Shown in pieces: positions 17,077-26,299 of a stretch of DNA of 64,000 nucleotides (position 1 is the first letter of the stretch; each line of letters opens with the position of its first letter). This DNA is from Microcoleus vaginatus HSN003 (GTDB lineage: Bacteria; Cyanobacteriota; Cyanobacteriia; Cyanobacteriales; Microcoleaceae): contig NZ_CP031705.1 in the NCBI RefSeq assembly GCF_022701255.1, positions 5,952,001-6,016,000 of the forward strand. Reading direction: 5' to 3'. The translations under genes were made by a program, and so were the position numbers. The notes beneath the pieces are model-generated. The model was not told where the DNA came from and did not search any database. It worked only from the letters and a program-made list of their open reading frames with translations.

Positions 17077-19281
17077 ATGCCCATACCCATTCTCGTCCTG
17101 CTTGAAGTTCTAATTGTCCTCGCACTTTCGAGACTTGTAGGTTTAGGATTTCGAGCGATCAAACAACCTCAAGTCATTGGAGAAATTCTAGCAGGAATTA
17201 TGCTTGGGCCTTCTCTATTTGGCTTAGTTGCACCTGATTTAGCAACAGCACTTTTTCCAGCCGAAGCCGTTCCCTTCCTCAACGTGCTCTCTGAGGTGGG
17301 GCTAATATTTTTCATGTTTTTAATTGGTTTGGAACTGAATCCCAAGTATCTAAAAAGCAATTTAGATATAGCGATTTTCACTTCCCACGTCAGCATTCTA
17401 GTGCCGTTTTCCCTGGGAAGCTTGCTAGCGCTGCTGCTGTACCCCATCCTTTCAAATAATAGCGTTTCCTTTACCGCCTTTGCTTTGTTTTTGGGCGCTG
17501 CGATGTCAATTACGGCCTTTCCGGTGCTGGCAAGAATTATTACAGAGAACAACTTACAGAATACAAAATTGGGGACGCTGGCCTTGACTTGCGCTGCGGT
17601 AAATGGCGTAACGGCGTGGTGTTTGTTAGCGGTGGCGATCGCAGTTACTCGTACTAATTCGATGCTCGGTGCTTTGCCGACAATTATTGCATCTTTAATT
17701 TACATCAGTTTCATGCTGACTTTAGTCCGCTGGTTCTTGCAGCGACTTTCCAAACAGTACAACCGCACTGGCAGATTAACACAGTTATTGCTCTCCGGCA
17801 TTTACATGGGAGTTGTAGCTTCTGCCTTAATTAGTGAATGGATCGGCATTCATTTAATTTTCGGTGCATTTCTGCTGGGTGCTGCAATGCCTAAAAATGC
17901 TGGATTAACCAGAGAATTAGCCGAAAAAACCGAAGACTTTGTACTAATATTTCTGCTGCCTATATTTTTTGCTTATAGCGGGTTGCGGACTCAAATCGGC
18001 TTGCTCAACACTCCCGAATTGTGGCTGCTGTGCGCCGCAGTTTTAGGAGTGGCAATTGTCGGCAAATACCTCGGCACTTACGTTGCAGCTAGAGTCTGTG
18101 GCATCAGCAACCGCGAAGCTTCAGCCCTGGGATGGCTGATGAATACTCGTGGTTTGACTGAACTAATTGTGCTGAATATCGGTCTTTCCTTGGGGGTGAT
18201 TTCCCCGCTGCTATTTACGATGTTAGTCATCATGACTTTAGTGACAACTTTTATGACTTCGCCGCTGTTGGAGTGGACTTATCCAAAACGGTTAATTAGA
18301 TTAGATATTTCAGAAGTTAACCCGGGGTATTCAGAATTAGAAGGTTCAGAATTTGCTGACAGCAGCGAAGAAACTGCTAGCAAATTACTGCCAACTTATC
18401 GAATTTTAGTACCGGTTGCCAATCCCAGCACGCAGAAAGGTTTACTGCGACTAGCGTTAGCGCTAGCGCAGCCGGCGGCTGGTATGGGTGGTGACGATTT
18501 ACAGTCGGCGGCGGTTCATCCTCTGAGTTTGATAGAATTAAATGATGACTATGCTTTTGAAAGCACGCCTGCAGAAGCCGATCGCATTATTCAAGAACGT
18601 CGCTCGAAATTATCAGAATTGATTGAGAGTTTGGAACTGCCGGAGGCGCGAAAATTCGTACATCCCATCATTCGGATTACTAAGGATGTAGCCAGGGAGA
18701 CGGCACAAATTGCGGAAATAGATTGCGCGGATTTGATTGTAGTAGGTTGGCACAGACCTACTTTTAGCAGCAACCGTTTGGGAGGACGTGTCGGTCAAAT
18801 TCTCAGCAACGCTAAGGTGGATGTAGCAATTTTTGTAGACAGAGGCCGGGAAAAATTGAATAACTTGTTAGTACCTCACGCGGCAAACATTCACGATGAT
18901 TTGGGGTTAGAATTGGCGTTGAGACTGTTAGTTAATAGCGAGGAACGCCGTTTGACGGTGCTGCGGGTGGCGGTTGACGGGGAAGCTGAAAATGCTCTGA
19001 GTTATGAGTTTCAGCGAGTGATGGATCAGTTACCGGTTGATGTACGATCGCGCATTGAAACTCCGATTGTGGAGGCTGCTGAGCCAATTCAAGCAGTGGT
19101 GGCGGCTTCTGCTAAGGCTGATTTGACTATTGCGGGTACGAGTCGGGAGTGGGGAATTGAGCGCCAAACTTTGGGACAGTATACTGATGAATTGGCTGTG
19201 CAGTGTCATTCTTCGCTGCTGATTGCGCGCTGTTACGTTAGAGTGCGATCGCACTTGGCATCGGTACTTCCTCAAAGGTAG
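17077..19281 (+). CDS. CPA2 cation:proton antiporter with universal-stress-like tail
   Basis: 734 residues. Residues 1-~400 form about 12 membrane helices of the monovalent cation:proton antiporter-2 family (QVIGEILAGIMLGPSLFG, ITAFPVLARIITE, GAFLLGAAMP, LMNTRGLTELIVLNIGL), as in plant CHX and cyanobacterial NhaS-type proteins. The C-terminal ~300 residues are soluble, with two UspA-like halves (ADLIVVGWHRP and LTIAGTSREWG), probably a regulatory nucleotide-binding region. The pair of polar residues expected in the core helix reads N176-G177 (AAVNGVTAW), so the acidic residue that usually carries the ion is a glycine. It is followed at once by TTGACTG heptamers. Confidence 0.85.
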   Translation: MPIPILVLLEVLIVLALSRLVGLGFRAIKQPQVIGEILAGIMLGPSLFGLVAPDLATALFPAEAVPFLNVLSEVGLIFFMFLIGLELNPKYLKSNLDIAIFTSHVSILVPFSLGSLLALLLYPILSNNSVSFTAFALFLGAAMSITAFPVLARIITENNLQNTKLGTLALTCAAVNGVTAWCLLAVAIAVTRTNSMLGALPTIIASLIYISFMLTLVRWFLQRLSKQYNRTGRLTQLLLSGIYMGVVASALISEWIGIHLIFGAFLLGAAMPKNAGLTRELAEKTEDFVLIFLLPIFFAYSGLRTQIGLLNTPELWLLCAAVLGVAIVGKYLGTYVAARVCGISNREASALGWLMNTRGLTELIVLNIGLSLGVISPLLFTMLVIMTLVTTFMTSPLLEWTYPKRLIRLDISEVNPGYSELEGSEFADSSEETASKLLPTYRILVPVANPSTQKGLLRLALALAQPAAGMGGDDLQSAAVHPLSLIELNDDYAFESTPAEADRIIQERRSKLSELIESLELPEARKFVHPIIRITKDVARETAQIAEIDCADLIVVGWHRPTFSSNRLGGRVGQILSNAKVDVAIFVDRGREKLNNLLVPHAANIHDDLGLELALRLLVNSEERRLTVLRVAVDGEAENALSYEFQRVMDQLPVDVRSRIETPIVEAAEPIQAVVAASAKADLTIAGTSREWGIERQTLGQYTDELAVQCHSSLLIARCYVRVRSHLASVLPQR

Positions 19282-19442
19282 TCAGTTGACTGTTGACTGT
19301 TGATTGTTGACTGTTGACTGTTGACTGTTGACTGTTGACTGTTGACTGTTGACTGTTGGCAGTTGTTATTAGTTATTGGTTATTGGTTATGGGTGAGTTA
19401 GTACCAATAACCAATGCCCAATGCCCAATGCCCAATGCCCAA
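19282..19442. repeat. Heptamer repeats (TTGACTG, then CCCAATG)
   Basis: About eleven TTGACTG units at 19285-19357, and five CCCAATG units at 19412-19441. Both abut the start of the next gene and extend an unlikely open frame upstream of it. Confidence 0.9.
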
Positions 19443-19457
19443 TTATTAATTACCAAG

Positions 19458-19955
19458 ATGATGAATCATTTAAGCCTCAAATCGCTGGCCTTTTACGGGA
19501 TTGCGATCGGCTCAGCTTCACTGCTGTTTAAAGTAGTAACTGCTTATGGCGAAACAAATTTAAACGCTCCTCCGGCACTTGCGGGAAATTATCGCTTCGA
19601 TCCTAATAATTTGCCCGAATGTCTGAAATCTGATGTTTTGGTATTGACAATTGAGCAATCGGGTGTTTATTTGAGCGGTAATTTGCGATCGGGCAGCAGG
19701 GAGGGCAGGGAAAAAACAGCTCAAGGGAAAGCTTCTCTACTTGGTAAGTGGGAAACTCAAGGATTGAACTTGTCGGGTGCGGTTCCTAATTTAGCTGGTT
19801 GCAGCGACTCCACAGCAACCGGTCAAAACAGTTCTGTTAAAATGCGCGGAATTATCGAGCAAGAAAGCCTCAAGGGAAAAATTAGTCTTACTGATGGGGC
19901 GGCGGCTACTGATTTTACGGCTCCAAGAGAAGCGGCGGTGCAACCCCAGAAGTAG
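19458..19955 (+). CDS. Hypothetical secreted or anchored protein, 165 aa
   Basis: Start chosen at the ATG ATG pair 19458/19461 because the frame upstream is made of heptamer repeats. A hydrophobic N-terminal segment (SLAFYGIAIGSASLLFKVV) is a signal peptide or single anchor. The rest is beta-like and rich in Gly, Ser and Leu, with two cysteines (PECLKSDVLVLTIEQSGVYLSG and LAGCSDS) that could pair outside the cytoplasm. Beginning after the antiporter on the same strand, it could be linked to it in function, but the repeat block between them argues against a tight operon. No family recognised. Confidence 0.55.
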   Translation: MMNHLSLKSLAFYGIAIGSASLLFKVVTAYGETNLNAPPALAGNYRFDPNNLPECLKSDVLVLTIEQSGVYLSGNLRSGSREGREKTAQGKASLLGKWETQGLNLSGAVPNLAGCSDSTATGQNSSVKMRGIIEQESLKGKISLTDGAAATDFTAPREAAVQPQK

Positions 19956-20242
19956 GAACATTGATCGATCCCAATAGAGAATAAGAAATGGGAAATGGGT
20001 AATTCTTTGTCGCTTTCCGACTCGGCCCTTCTCCCGTCGGGAAGCAAGGAATCACAAAGCGGGGCGGGGGTGGGGGAGTGGGCGATCTAACTCCCGCCGC
20101 CGGAACTCGCCCACGACGGTCGGTTACTGCTAAATTGAAAATATACCTAAAAGTTAATGATAAAAATAAAGTATCCCAGAAGAGTCCTTGGTTGAGAATT
20201 TGTCTTGCTCAAGACCCCCCGTGCCCGTATAGTTTGTTTGGA

Positions 20243-20869
20243 ATGGATGTTGCCGTGATCTTAATGCCGTCAGAAACTTCGCTTACCCAGTCAAACCCGT
20301 TAATTTTAGACAGTTTGCCAGACTTGTCGCCCTCCGATGGGGGATGTCCCCGCCGAGCCAGATTGCAAATTGACTTGATGTTGCTGGCGATCGAAGCCTT
20401 GTATCTCGGAGGTGCGGAAGAAATGCTGGCAGTGTCAAAGGACCTGGAATTGCAATCAATTATCAAAAATCGGGTTGCCCTTTGGCTGATGCGTAATACT
20501 AACCCGCTGAGACGCTACACGCAGCGCCGCTCCCTTACCATGGTGGAGGCAAAAGCGCTGGTGGCGATCGCCTGTAATATGGCGCGCAAGTTAACCGCGA
20601 CAATTCGGCAGTTGCTGCTAGACTCGCAGCAGTTGCGAGCGAGAAATATCCCCCTCAACCAGAACCTGCCGCTGGCCGAGTATTTAGAACGTTTTCGAGC
20701 TCACTTTCGATCGCGCATGAACCCCAAGCGATCGCTAGTTGCAGCTTACGATTCCGACGACAAGCTCAACGAACTAGCTTTGAACTTGTTGAGCAAACTG
20801 CTATTTTGTACAGGCACAGCCGGAATGCAGCGCTTCTGGGTTAGCCTGTTTGATGGAGAAGTTGAATAA
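20243..20869 (+). CDS. DUF3038 family protein
   Basis: 208 residues from ATG 20243; ATG 20264 (MPSETSLTQ) is an equally possible start, and neither has a strong ribosome site. The frame is open back to 20078 but that part is low-complexity and unlikely. The helical core (RARLQIDLMLLAIEALYLGGAEEML ... NRVALWLMRNTNPLRR) and the C-terminal LLFCTGTAGMQRFWVSLFDGEV match DUF3038 as I know it, a cyanobacterial family of unknown function. It is followed after three bases by a DUF4335 gene, a pairing that is conserved in cyanobacteria, so the two products probably act together. Confidence 0.8.
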   Translation: MDVAVILMPSETSLTQSNPLILDSLPDLSPSDGGCPRRARLQIDLMLLAIEALYLGGAEEMLAVSKDLELQSIIKNRVALWLMRNTNPLRRYTQRRSLTMVEAKALVAIACNMARKLTATIRQLLLDSQQLRARNIPLNQNLPLAEYLERFRAHFRSRMNPKRSLVAAYDSDDKLNELALNLLSKLLFCTGTAGMQRFWVSLFDGEVE

Positions 20870-20872
20870 AAA

Positions 20873-22135
20873 ATGACTATTAGGCGTCAGTACAGTCTGC
20901 CAAATTGCACCCTAGTTCTAGAAGGGTTGAGCGATGGATCGGCAGCCAGCCAGTTAGATATACGACCGGTGCTTTCTATATTAATGAGCGCTGAATGCTA
21001 TTTGACCGGTCTTGGCGAGCCCCTAAGCGGGGGACGGGAGTTTTTTGAAAGCTTGGTGAGGGTCGTCAGCAGCTACGCTCAAGAATTTATGAGCGGAGTG
21101 CATTATCCCGATCGCTACGGCCCGAATGTGGGTATGGTGCAGTTACACAGAATTGACGGGAACGTGCATCGGTTGACCGTTCTACCCGCCTCCACAGGCA
21201 GCGCAACCCAAATCGATCAAAAAACAGAACTGTCGGCAAAAGTTGATTTGACGACGGTACAGCTATTTGACTTGGTAGAGGCGATCGATCAGTTTTTTGC
21301 TGACACGCAGACGCTGCCGGAATTGTCGCTGCAATTAACCCCAATTTCCAAGCGTTACGTCAAGTCGGCCGAACCTTTGGCGAAGCGGACTTTACCTGCT
21401 GTCGTGGGAGTGTCGAGTTTGGCTTTGGCGGCGATGGCATTTTTCTTGGTACCAGTCCCCGAAGTCCAGCGCCAGAGAGATCCGGTGCCGCAGCCCAATC
21501 CAGCGGGCCAGAATCAGGGGACGCCGAATCCGGGCGGATCGGGTTCGCCTAATCCCAATCCCACGCCCCCTGCTGACGGTTTGCTGCCAGGGGGTCAAAC
21601 TCCCAACGCTGAATCGACTTCGCCGACTCCTATCCCCGCGCCGGAGTCGGACGCTTCACCTAGCCCCACACCGGAGTCGGACGCTTCACCGTTGGCCGCG
21701 CCGGAGTCGGACGCTTCACCTAGCCTCACACCGCAGTTGGACGATTCACCTAGCGCCACACCGCAGTCGAATACTTCGCCCGAAAGCACGCCCAGCCCTG
21801 TTGCTGAAGGTTTGGCAAGCCCTGAGGCAGCAGCCGTGCCAATTACCGATCCAGGGCAAATTGAGCTGTTGAGGGGCCAACTTTCCCAGCAAGTTGACGG
21901 AGTTGTGAAAAATCAGCCTCCGGTTGATGCGGAGTTGGTTTATCGGGTGAGTGTGGCCCAAGACGGGGCAATTGTCGGTTACAAACCCGAGAATTCGGCA
22001 GCAGTCGATCGATCCGAAACGCCGTTGTCGGAGTTGCTTTACCAACCGGTTGGCACCAGGTCATCGGCGGAACCGCTGGCTGATTTCCGCGTAGTTTTGG
22101 CACCAGGCGGCACTGTTCAAGTCAGTCCTTGGTAA
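20873..22135 (+). CDS. DUF4335 family protein with Pro/Ser repeat linker
   Basis: 420 residues, start ATG 20873 three bases after the DUF3038 stop, so translationally coupled. The N-terminal domain (RRQYSLPNCTLVLEGLS to about residue 160) is DUF4335. A membrane segment follows (about 180-195, LPAVVGVSSLALAAMAFFLV), then a long Pro/Ser/Asp-rich linker holding five copies of a 10-residue unit (PESDASPSPT type) and a C-terminal domain (~residues 320-420) that may face the periplasm or lumen. Function unknown. The linker is encoded by exact 30-bp DNA repeats, so its length is probably variable. A TTGACTG repeat follows the stop. Confidence 0.8.
   Translation: MTIRRQYSLPNCTLVLEGLSDGSAASQLDIRPVLSILMSAECYLTGLGEPLSGGREFFESLVRVVSSYAQEFMSGVHYPDRYGPNVGMVQLHRIDGNVHRLTVLPASTGSATQIDQKTELSAKVDLTTVQLFDLVEAIDQFFADTQTLPELSLQLTPISKRYVKSAEPLAKRTLPAVVGVSSLALAAMAFFLVPVPEVQRQRDPVPQPNPAGQNQGTPNPGGSGSPNPNPTPPADGLLPGGQTPNAESTSPTPIPAPESDASPSPTPESDASPLAAPESDASPSLTPQLDDSPSATPQSNTSPESTPSPVAEGLASPEAAAVPITDPGQIELLRGQLSQQVDGVVKNQPPVDAELVYRVSVAQDGAIVGYKPENSAAVDRSETPLSELLYQPVGTRSSAEPLADFRVVLAPGGTVQVSPW
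21641..21790 (+). repeat. Five 30-bp in-frame tandem repeats
   Basis: Units begin at 21641, 21671, 21701, 21731 and 21761, each starting CCGGAGTCGG or CCGCAGT(T/C)G. Copies 1-3 are nearly identical and 4-5 diverged. Confidence 0.9.
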
Positions 22136-22300
22136 TGGTTGATTGTTGACTGTTAACTGTTGACTGTTGACTGATACCAAATCCGGTTTACATACCCCTT
22201 TTATTCTTTAGTCCTTCTCTGCTAGGACTAAAGTTAGTGTAGGATTGGTTTCAACCGCCGAGTCTTATCAAGGGGGTTTCTAACCCGGATTTGATATGAT
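22136..22300. repeat. Heptamers and MITE-like inverted repeat element
   Basis: 22136-22171 has TTGACTG-type units. 22171-22297 starts GATACCAAATCCGG and ends with a near reverse complement (CCGGATTTGATAT), with a CGCCGAGTCTTATCAAGGGG stretch inside. The same internal stretch recurs, reversed, near 47852-47880, so this is a dispersed non-coding element. Confidence 0.65.
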
Positions 22301-24376
22301 TCAAAGCCCTGTTGGTGCGATTGGCTCAATGTTTGGGTCAAATCCTCCAACTTGATTTGTGCGAATTATCCACAAAAATGCTCCCTGTTTTAAGAAAATT
22401 TTGGCTATTTCATCTTGGGTGCGCCTGGGTAGCATTGTTCGGTAACTAATAGCAGCTTTTATCAGGTTCACTATACCGACAAAAAAGGTTTTTTTCAGTT
22501 CCGCATCAATCCCCGCCAATCTTGCATTTTTCCGCCAATCTGGACGGACAATGCCGAGGGGCATTAATACTTTTTCTAAACTCTCTCCTAAAGCTACTAA
22601 CTGGTGAAACCTTTGGGTTTGTGCGTCGGTGGGATGTGTTTTCAACCAGTCTTGAATCTGAGGATTTGACTCTATTTCGGAAGTAATTTTTTTAATTGTC
22701 GCGTAAATTGCCTGACTTGAATCTTGGACGCAAGAAGTTGCTGGGGTGACTAAACTTGCGCCGGTGCCGTCTCCGCTGCGGTAGCGGGCCATCATGATAT
22801 CTAGTTGCTGGTTTAATTCGGTTAAAGGCGACAAGGTGATGCCGTCAAAATCGTAGTCGCAACACACGCAGTCTAATTTACAGATGATATCGCAAACCGG
22901 GCGATCGCCCAACCAGCCGCGTTGCAAGTCTCCCATGTAACTTTGCCATTTGCTGGAACCTGCGACAATTCCGTCGGGATTGTGGGCGTAAACTTGTTTG
23001 TATTCTATGTCAAAACGCAGTTCGCTGGTAAAGCGATCGCGCACTACTTTTGCTACTCCCAAAGCAAAATGTCCGGTGACAATTCCCAGCGGTGGCCGTT
23101 CCCCTTTTTTGCCGCCGATACCGCCGAAACTGTGAAGCACTATCCCGATATCTCCTTCTTGCCAAGGAGAGATGGAAGCGTTTTCTGTAGCATCATTTGG
23201 GGTTAACAATATTCTTTTTGCTTGCCCTTTTTGTGCTGGTGTATTTTCCCAATTTTTGTTGCTTAAATAAGCGAGAGATTTTTTCAGTCCGAAATATGTT
23301 TCATCTGGTGTTAATTGGGCAATTTTGCGGGGTTCGATTGCCTGTACTACAAATATACTGTCTTCGTCTCTTTCGCCATAAATGTACCAGCCGTCTGGAT
23401 TTAATGGGGATTGTTCGATCAGGTGATTGGTAGACCTCGCTACGCCATTTTTGTCTGGCTGTACTTGCGGAATCCGAATGATTTCAGCGGCGCCGTCAAA
23501 TTGTTGAGATGTTTTGTTGAAATGGCGGACAATAAATTTGTCGCTGTCGGGTTCTTTTCGCTGTAAAATTGATACTAAGGCGCACAAACGTCCCATAATT
23601 TGTACTGGCTCGCGATCGATCGTGAGTTCCTGGCGATCGCTGCTGCTATAATTAATCGCAATCACAGGCCTGCGTAGCATCACAGTCAGGCTGTCTTCGA
23701 GTCTGCTGCCTGCTAGAGTTTCTAAAGGGCCGACATTTCGCCAGCCGTTCAATCTATCTGGATGGATATTGCCAGATTTTTGACTTTTTTTAGTTTCTTG
23801 TGTAAAGTTTATATCTTGACTGACTGCGTGGACAAAAAACTGTACTTCCCGATTTGTACTCCATTTCAAAAATACTGTTTTGCCAATAAAATTTTTATAC
23901 TTTTTGGGGGCATTTATTACTTCAAAAAACACTGTCCCGTAAGGCTGGCGCTGTTCGTGTGAGGGCAAAATTAAGCGCCCGTGCCAAAGAGCGATCGGCT
24001 TGTACAGATAGGCAACCGCTGCTGAATTTTCGCAGATTACCTGCGGCTCAAGCACTTCGGAAATATCGTTTTTGTCTCCCAAAAATGAAGCAGTTAACTT
24101 GGGGTCAGTTTCTACGAAGACAGGTTCTAAAAAAACCTTTTCAGGTTCTGAAATATGAACCGATGAGCTGTCATTCTTGATTTTGAGCGAGCGTCTAAAT
24201 AATCGGCTATTTTTTTCTAATTTCGCCTGCAACCAAGTGACAAAAAGGCGCATAAAAATAAAAGCTGTTAAACCGAAAACAACAGCTAAAATTATCATCC
24301 CCAGAGTCAAAATGAATTGGTTGAAAACCTGACCTGACAGTAAAAAAATGGTTGGCGCGATCGCAGAAAATGCCAT
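22301..24376 (-). CDS. Membrane-anchored conserved hypothetical protein, 691 aa
   Basis: Two hydrophobic segments in the first 50 residues (IAPTIFLLSGQVF and a longer one ending in FIFMRLFVTWL) anchor a ~630-residue soluble part. I do not recognise the domains. The middle part is beta-rich and a cluster of five cysteines occurs near residues 493-507 (CDIICKLDCVCCDYDFDG), suggesting a metal or disulfide site. The C-terminal ~150 residues are helical (IRPDWRKNARLAGIDAEL type). Near-identical cyanobacterial proteins probably exist but I cannot give a function. It is the second gene of a two-gene unit: its start lies five bases after the stop of the 24382-25053 gene. Confidence 0.6.
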   Translation of the reverse strand: MAFSAIAPTIFLLSGQVFNQFILTLGMIILAVVFGLTAFIFMRLFVTWLQAKLEKNSRLFRRSLKIKNDSSSVHISEPEKVFLEPVFVETDPKLTASFLGDKNDISEVLEPQVICENSAAVAYLYKPIALWHGRLILPSHEQRQPYGTVFFEVINAPKKYKNFIGKTVFLKWSTNREVQFFVHAVSQDINFTQETKKSQKSGNIHPDRLNGWRNVGPLETLAGSRLEDSLTVMLRRPVIAINYSSSDRQELTIDREPVQIMGRLCALVSILQRKEPDSDKFIVRHFNKTSQQFDGAAEIIRIPQVQPDKNGVARSTNHLIEQSPLNPDGWYIYGERDEDSIFVVQAIEPRKIAQLTPDETYFGLKKSLAYLSNKNWENTPAQKGQAKRILLTPNDATENASISPWQEGDIGIVLHSFGGIGGKKGERPPLGIVTGHFALGVAKVVRDRFTSELRFDIEYKQVYAHNPDGIVAGSSKWQSYMGDLQRGWLGDRPVCDIICKLDCVCCDYDFDGITLSPLTELNQQLDIMMARYRSGDGTGASLVTPATSCVQDSSQAIYATIKKITSEIESNPQIQDWLKTHPTDAQTQRFHQLVALGESLEKVLMPLGIVRPDWRKNARLAGIDAELKKTFFVGIVNLIKAAISYRTMLPRRTQDEIAKIFLKQGAFLWIIRTNQVGGFDPNIEPIAPTGL

Positions 24377-24381
24377 AATAT

Positions 24382-25053
24382 CTAAAAACGAGTTTTAGGT
24401 TCGATCCAGTCGGTGCTGGCTTGACTGCCGAAAACTAGGGGTTTGTCCTCGCTGACAGCTACCGTTTGGCCTGTCATATCCACTGCACAAAGAGGCCAAG
24501 ATCGATCGCCCAAATTGCCGGCGCGGAACAGAACTTGTCCGGGACAAACTTGACTCCAACCCAACAATACCGCATGAGTGTAAAGACTGCGAGCCGGAGC
24601 AACGGTATAAGTGTAATTATCATTTTTGTCCCAAATGACACCGTAGTCGGACATATCGGAAGAGTTGAAAAGTGCTTCAAATTCACGGGCGAGAACGCGG
24701 GAACCGTCTTGATTCCAAGAAACAGGCACTAAAATGGCGATCGTCCCGGACATATCTGTATCCTCGCTACCATACATCCCACTTTCCGCCAGTGGCGAAG
24801 CAGCAGCCACTGTTTGCAGTTCGCCGGTTTTGAGATTTTCCACAAACATGACGCTGCTAACCCGACACTGGGAGAATTCCGGCTGCACTTGCAACTCAAT
24901 TCGACTGTAAGCTGCGTATTGGCCGTTAGTTGAAACTAGGGATGGACTGCGATAGTAGCGCAGACCTGTGCCTGCAGTGGAGCTCACTTTAGCATGAGTG
25001 GCACTAATCCATTCCCAAGGAACGGGATAAGGGCTATTTAAAGGGTCAGTCAT
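24382..25053 (-). CDS. Conserved hypothetical protein, 223 aa
   Basis: Start chosen at ATG 25053 (MTDPLNSPYPVPWEWI); the frame continues upstream to 25152 but there is made of the AGAAACCCGGTTTCT repeat. The sequence is beta-rich, with repeated SSTAG..YYRSPSLVSTNGQYAAYSRIELQV-like strands, VPVSWNQDGSRVLAREFEA and WSQVCPGQVLFRAG. It has no signal peptide or membrane segment. The pattern of strands with W..DG..V turns recalls beta-propeller-like blades, but this is weak. It is the upstream member of a pair with the 691-aa membrane protein, so a shared role at the membrane is likely. Confidence 0.55.
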   Translation of the reverse strand: MTDPLNSPYPVPWEWISATHAKVSSTAGTGLRYYRSPSLVSTNGQYAAYSRIELQVQPEFSQCRVSSVMFVENLKTGELQTVAAASPLAESGMYGSEDTDMSGTIAILVPVSWNQDGSRVLAREFEALFNSSDMSDYGVIWDKNDNYTYTVAPARSLYTHAVLLGWSQVCPGQVLFRAGNLGDRSWPLCAVDMTGQTVAVSEDKPLVFGSQASTDWIEPKTRF

Positions 25054-25112
25054 CGGTTTTTTTTCCAAAAGTTTTACTGAATTATCCAACAGATTCAGGC
25101 TTGCAGGCAACG

Positions 25113-25221
25113 GACTAGAAACCCGGTTTCTGCCTCGATGCTTCGCCACCAAACCCCAGATTTATAGAAACCGGGTTTCTTTTTTAGATTTGAGATTGGA
25201 GGACAAATCTCAAATCTAAAA
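25113..25221. repeat. Palindromic repeats in divergent promoter region
   Basis: Two copies of the palindrome AGAAACCCGGTTTCT (25116-25130 and the 25165 area) are followed by a perfect 16-bp stem (25182-25197 with 25206-25221, loop GGAGGACA). They lie between two divergent genes, so a terminator role is unexpected; a dispersed element or regulatory hairpin is more likely. Confidence 0.7.
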
Positions 25222-25293
25222 TCTCAAATTTCAAATCGGATAGGTAAGATAGTATCGAAATTAATCTGGTATGTACACCGAGAGGGATGAAAT

Positions 25294-26229
25294 ATGACGC
25301 GATCTTTTAACCAAAAACCTTCCATTCCCCCGACTCGCGTATCCAACTCGCGGGGAAAAGGTTTGCTTGTACTGTCGCTAATTTTTCGACTGCTGCTGCT
25401 GGGGGTAGGCAGCGGTTTTGCGTGGGTTTTGGGGATGGCGATCGCTCAAGTTTATCCGTCAGGCGCGACGGAAATGCCGCTGGCAGAGAGATTGGTGCGT
25501 GTAACTCAAAATTTGACCTCCCGCCCGAAACGCGCCCCAGCAACGCCAATTCCGGCGCTCCCGCCACCAACCGCTACACCGACTCCCCAGTCAAAAGTCA
25601 GTCCTGCCCAGAGAGAGAAATTGCAGTCGGATTTGAGACAGTTGCAGGGCGAACTCAACGCGCTGATTGGTCGCACGGCGGCTTTGGAGAGTCAGTTGGG
25701 CAGCAGCCGGCCAACGGAAACTTTGGAAAAGCGTTTGCAGTTGATGTCGCGCGAATTGGCGACGCCGGAAACGGCGGCAAGTCTTGCCCCTGCTTTACCG
25801 GCGATCGGCAGCAGCCCCAGTCTGAACCCTGAAACGGTGAATACTGCGCCACAGAATGCCAATAATCCGGTGTTTGCGGGGGATGGGCTGATGGTGACTC
25901 TGCCCAGCGATGTTTTGTTTGATACTGGCAGCATTTCTTTGCGCGCGGGAACAAGTGCGATTTTGGACAATTTGGTGGCGGAGTTGCGTAATCACGAGGG
26001 GGCGACAGTGCGGGTGGGTGGCCACACTGACGACGCCGGGGAAGCGGCGGATAATCGCAATGTGTCGTTTGCGCGGGCTCAGGCGGTGGTGCAGTATTTG
26101 TCGGGTGTACTCGGTCAGAAGTATCATTGGGTGGCGATCGGCTATGGGGAAAGTCGCCCTTCGGTGGATAATAGTTCTGATGCTAATCGCCAGCGCAACC
26201 GTCGCATTGAAGTGGCAATTAATCCTTAG
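25294..26229 (+). CDS. OmpA-family peptidoglycan-binding protein
   Basis: 311 residues. One N-terminal membrane anchor (about residues 24-52, LLVLSLIFRLLLLGVGSGFA), then a Pro-rich linker and a short coiled coil (REKLQSDLRQLQGELNALIG), then a C-terminal OmpA/MotB domain (about 200-311). That domain shows VLFDTGSISLRAG, GHTDDAGEAADNRNVSFARA and GYGESRPSVDN...NRRIEVAI, the residues that grip peptidoglycan diaminopimelate. It therefore tethers the cytoplasmic membrane to the wall. It is monocistronic; convergent with the AI-2E permease gene 70 bp away. Confidence 0.85.
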   Translation: MTRSFNQKPSIPPTRVSNSRGKGLLVLSLIFRLLLLGVGSGFAWVLGMAIAQVYPSGATEMPLAERLVRVTQNLTSRPKRAPATPIPALPPPTATPTPQSKVSPAQREKLQSDLRQLQGELNALIGRTAALESQLGSSRPTETLEKRLQLMSRELATPETAASLAPALPAIGSSPSLNPETVNTAPQNANNPVFAGDGLMVTLPSDVLFDTGSISLRAGTSAILDNLVAELRNHEGATVRVGGHTDDAGEAADNRNVSFARAQAVVQYLSGVLGQKYHWVAIGYGESRPSVDNSSDANRQRNRRIEVAINP

Positions 26230-26299
26230 TTTTTACTCTTTAGTCTTTTGTCGGCGAACTTGTCGATACTCTCTTGAATTGTCTAGGAGGTAGTTAGTG

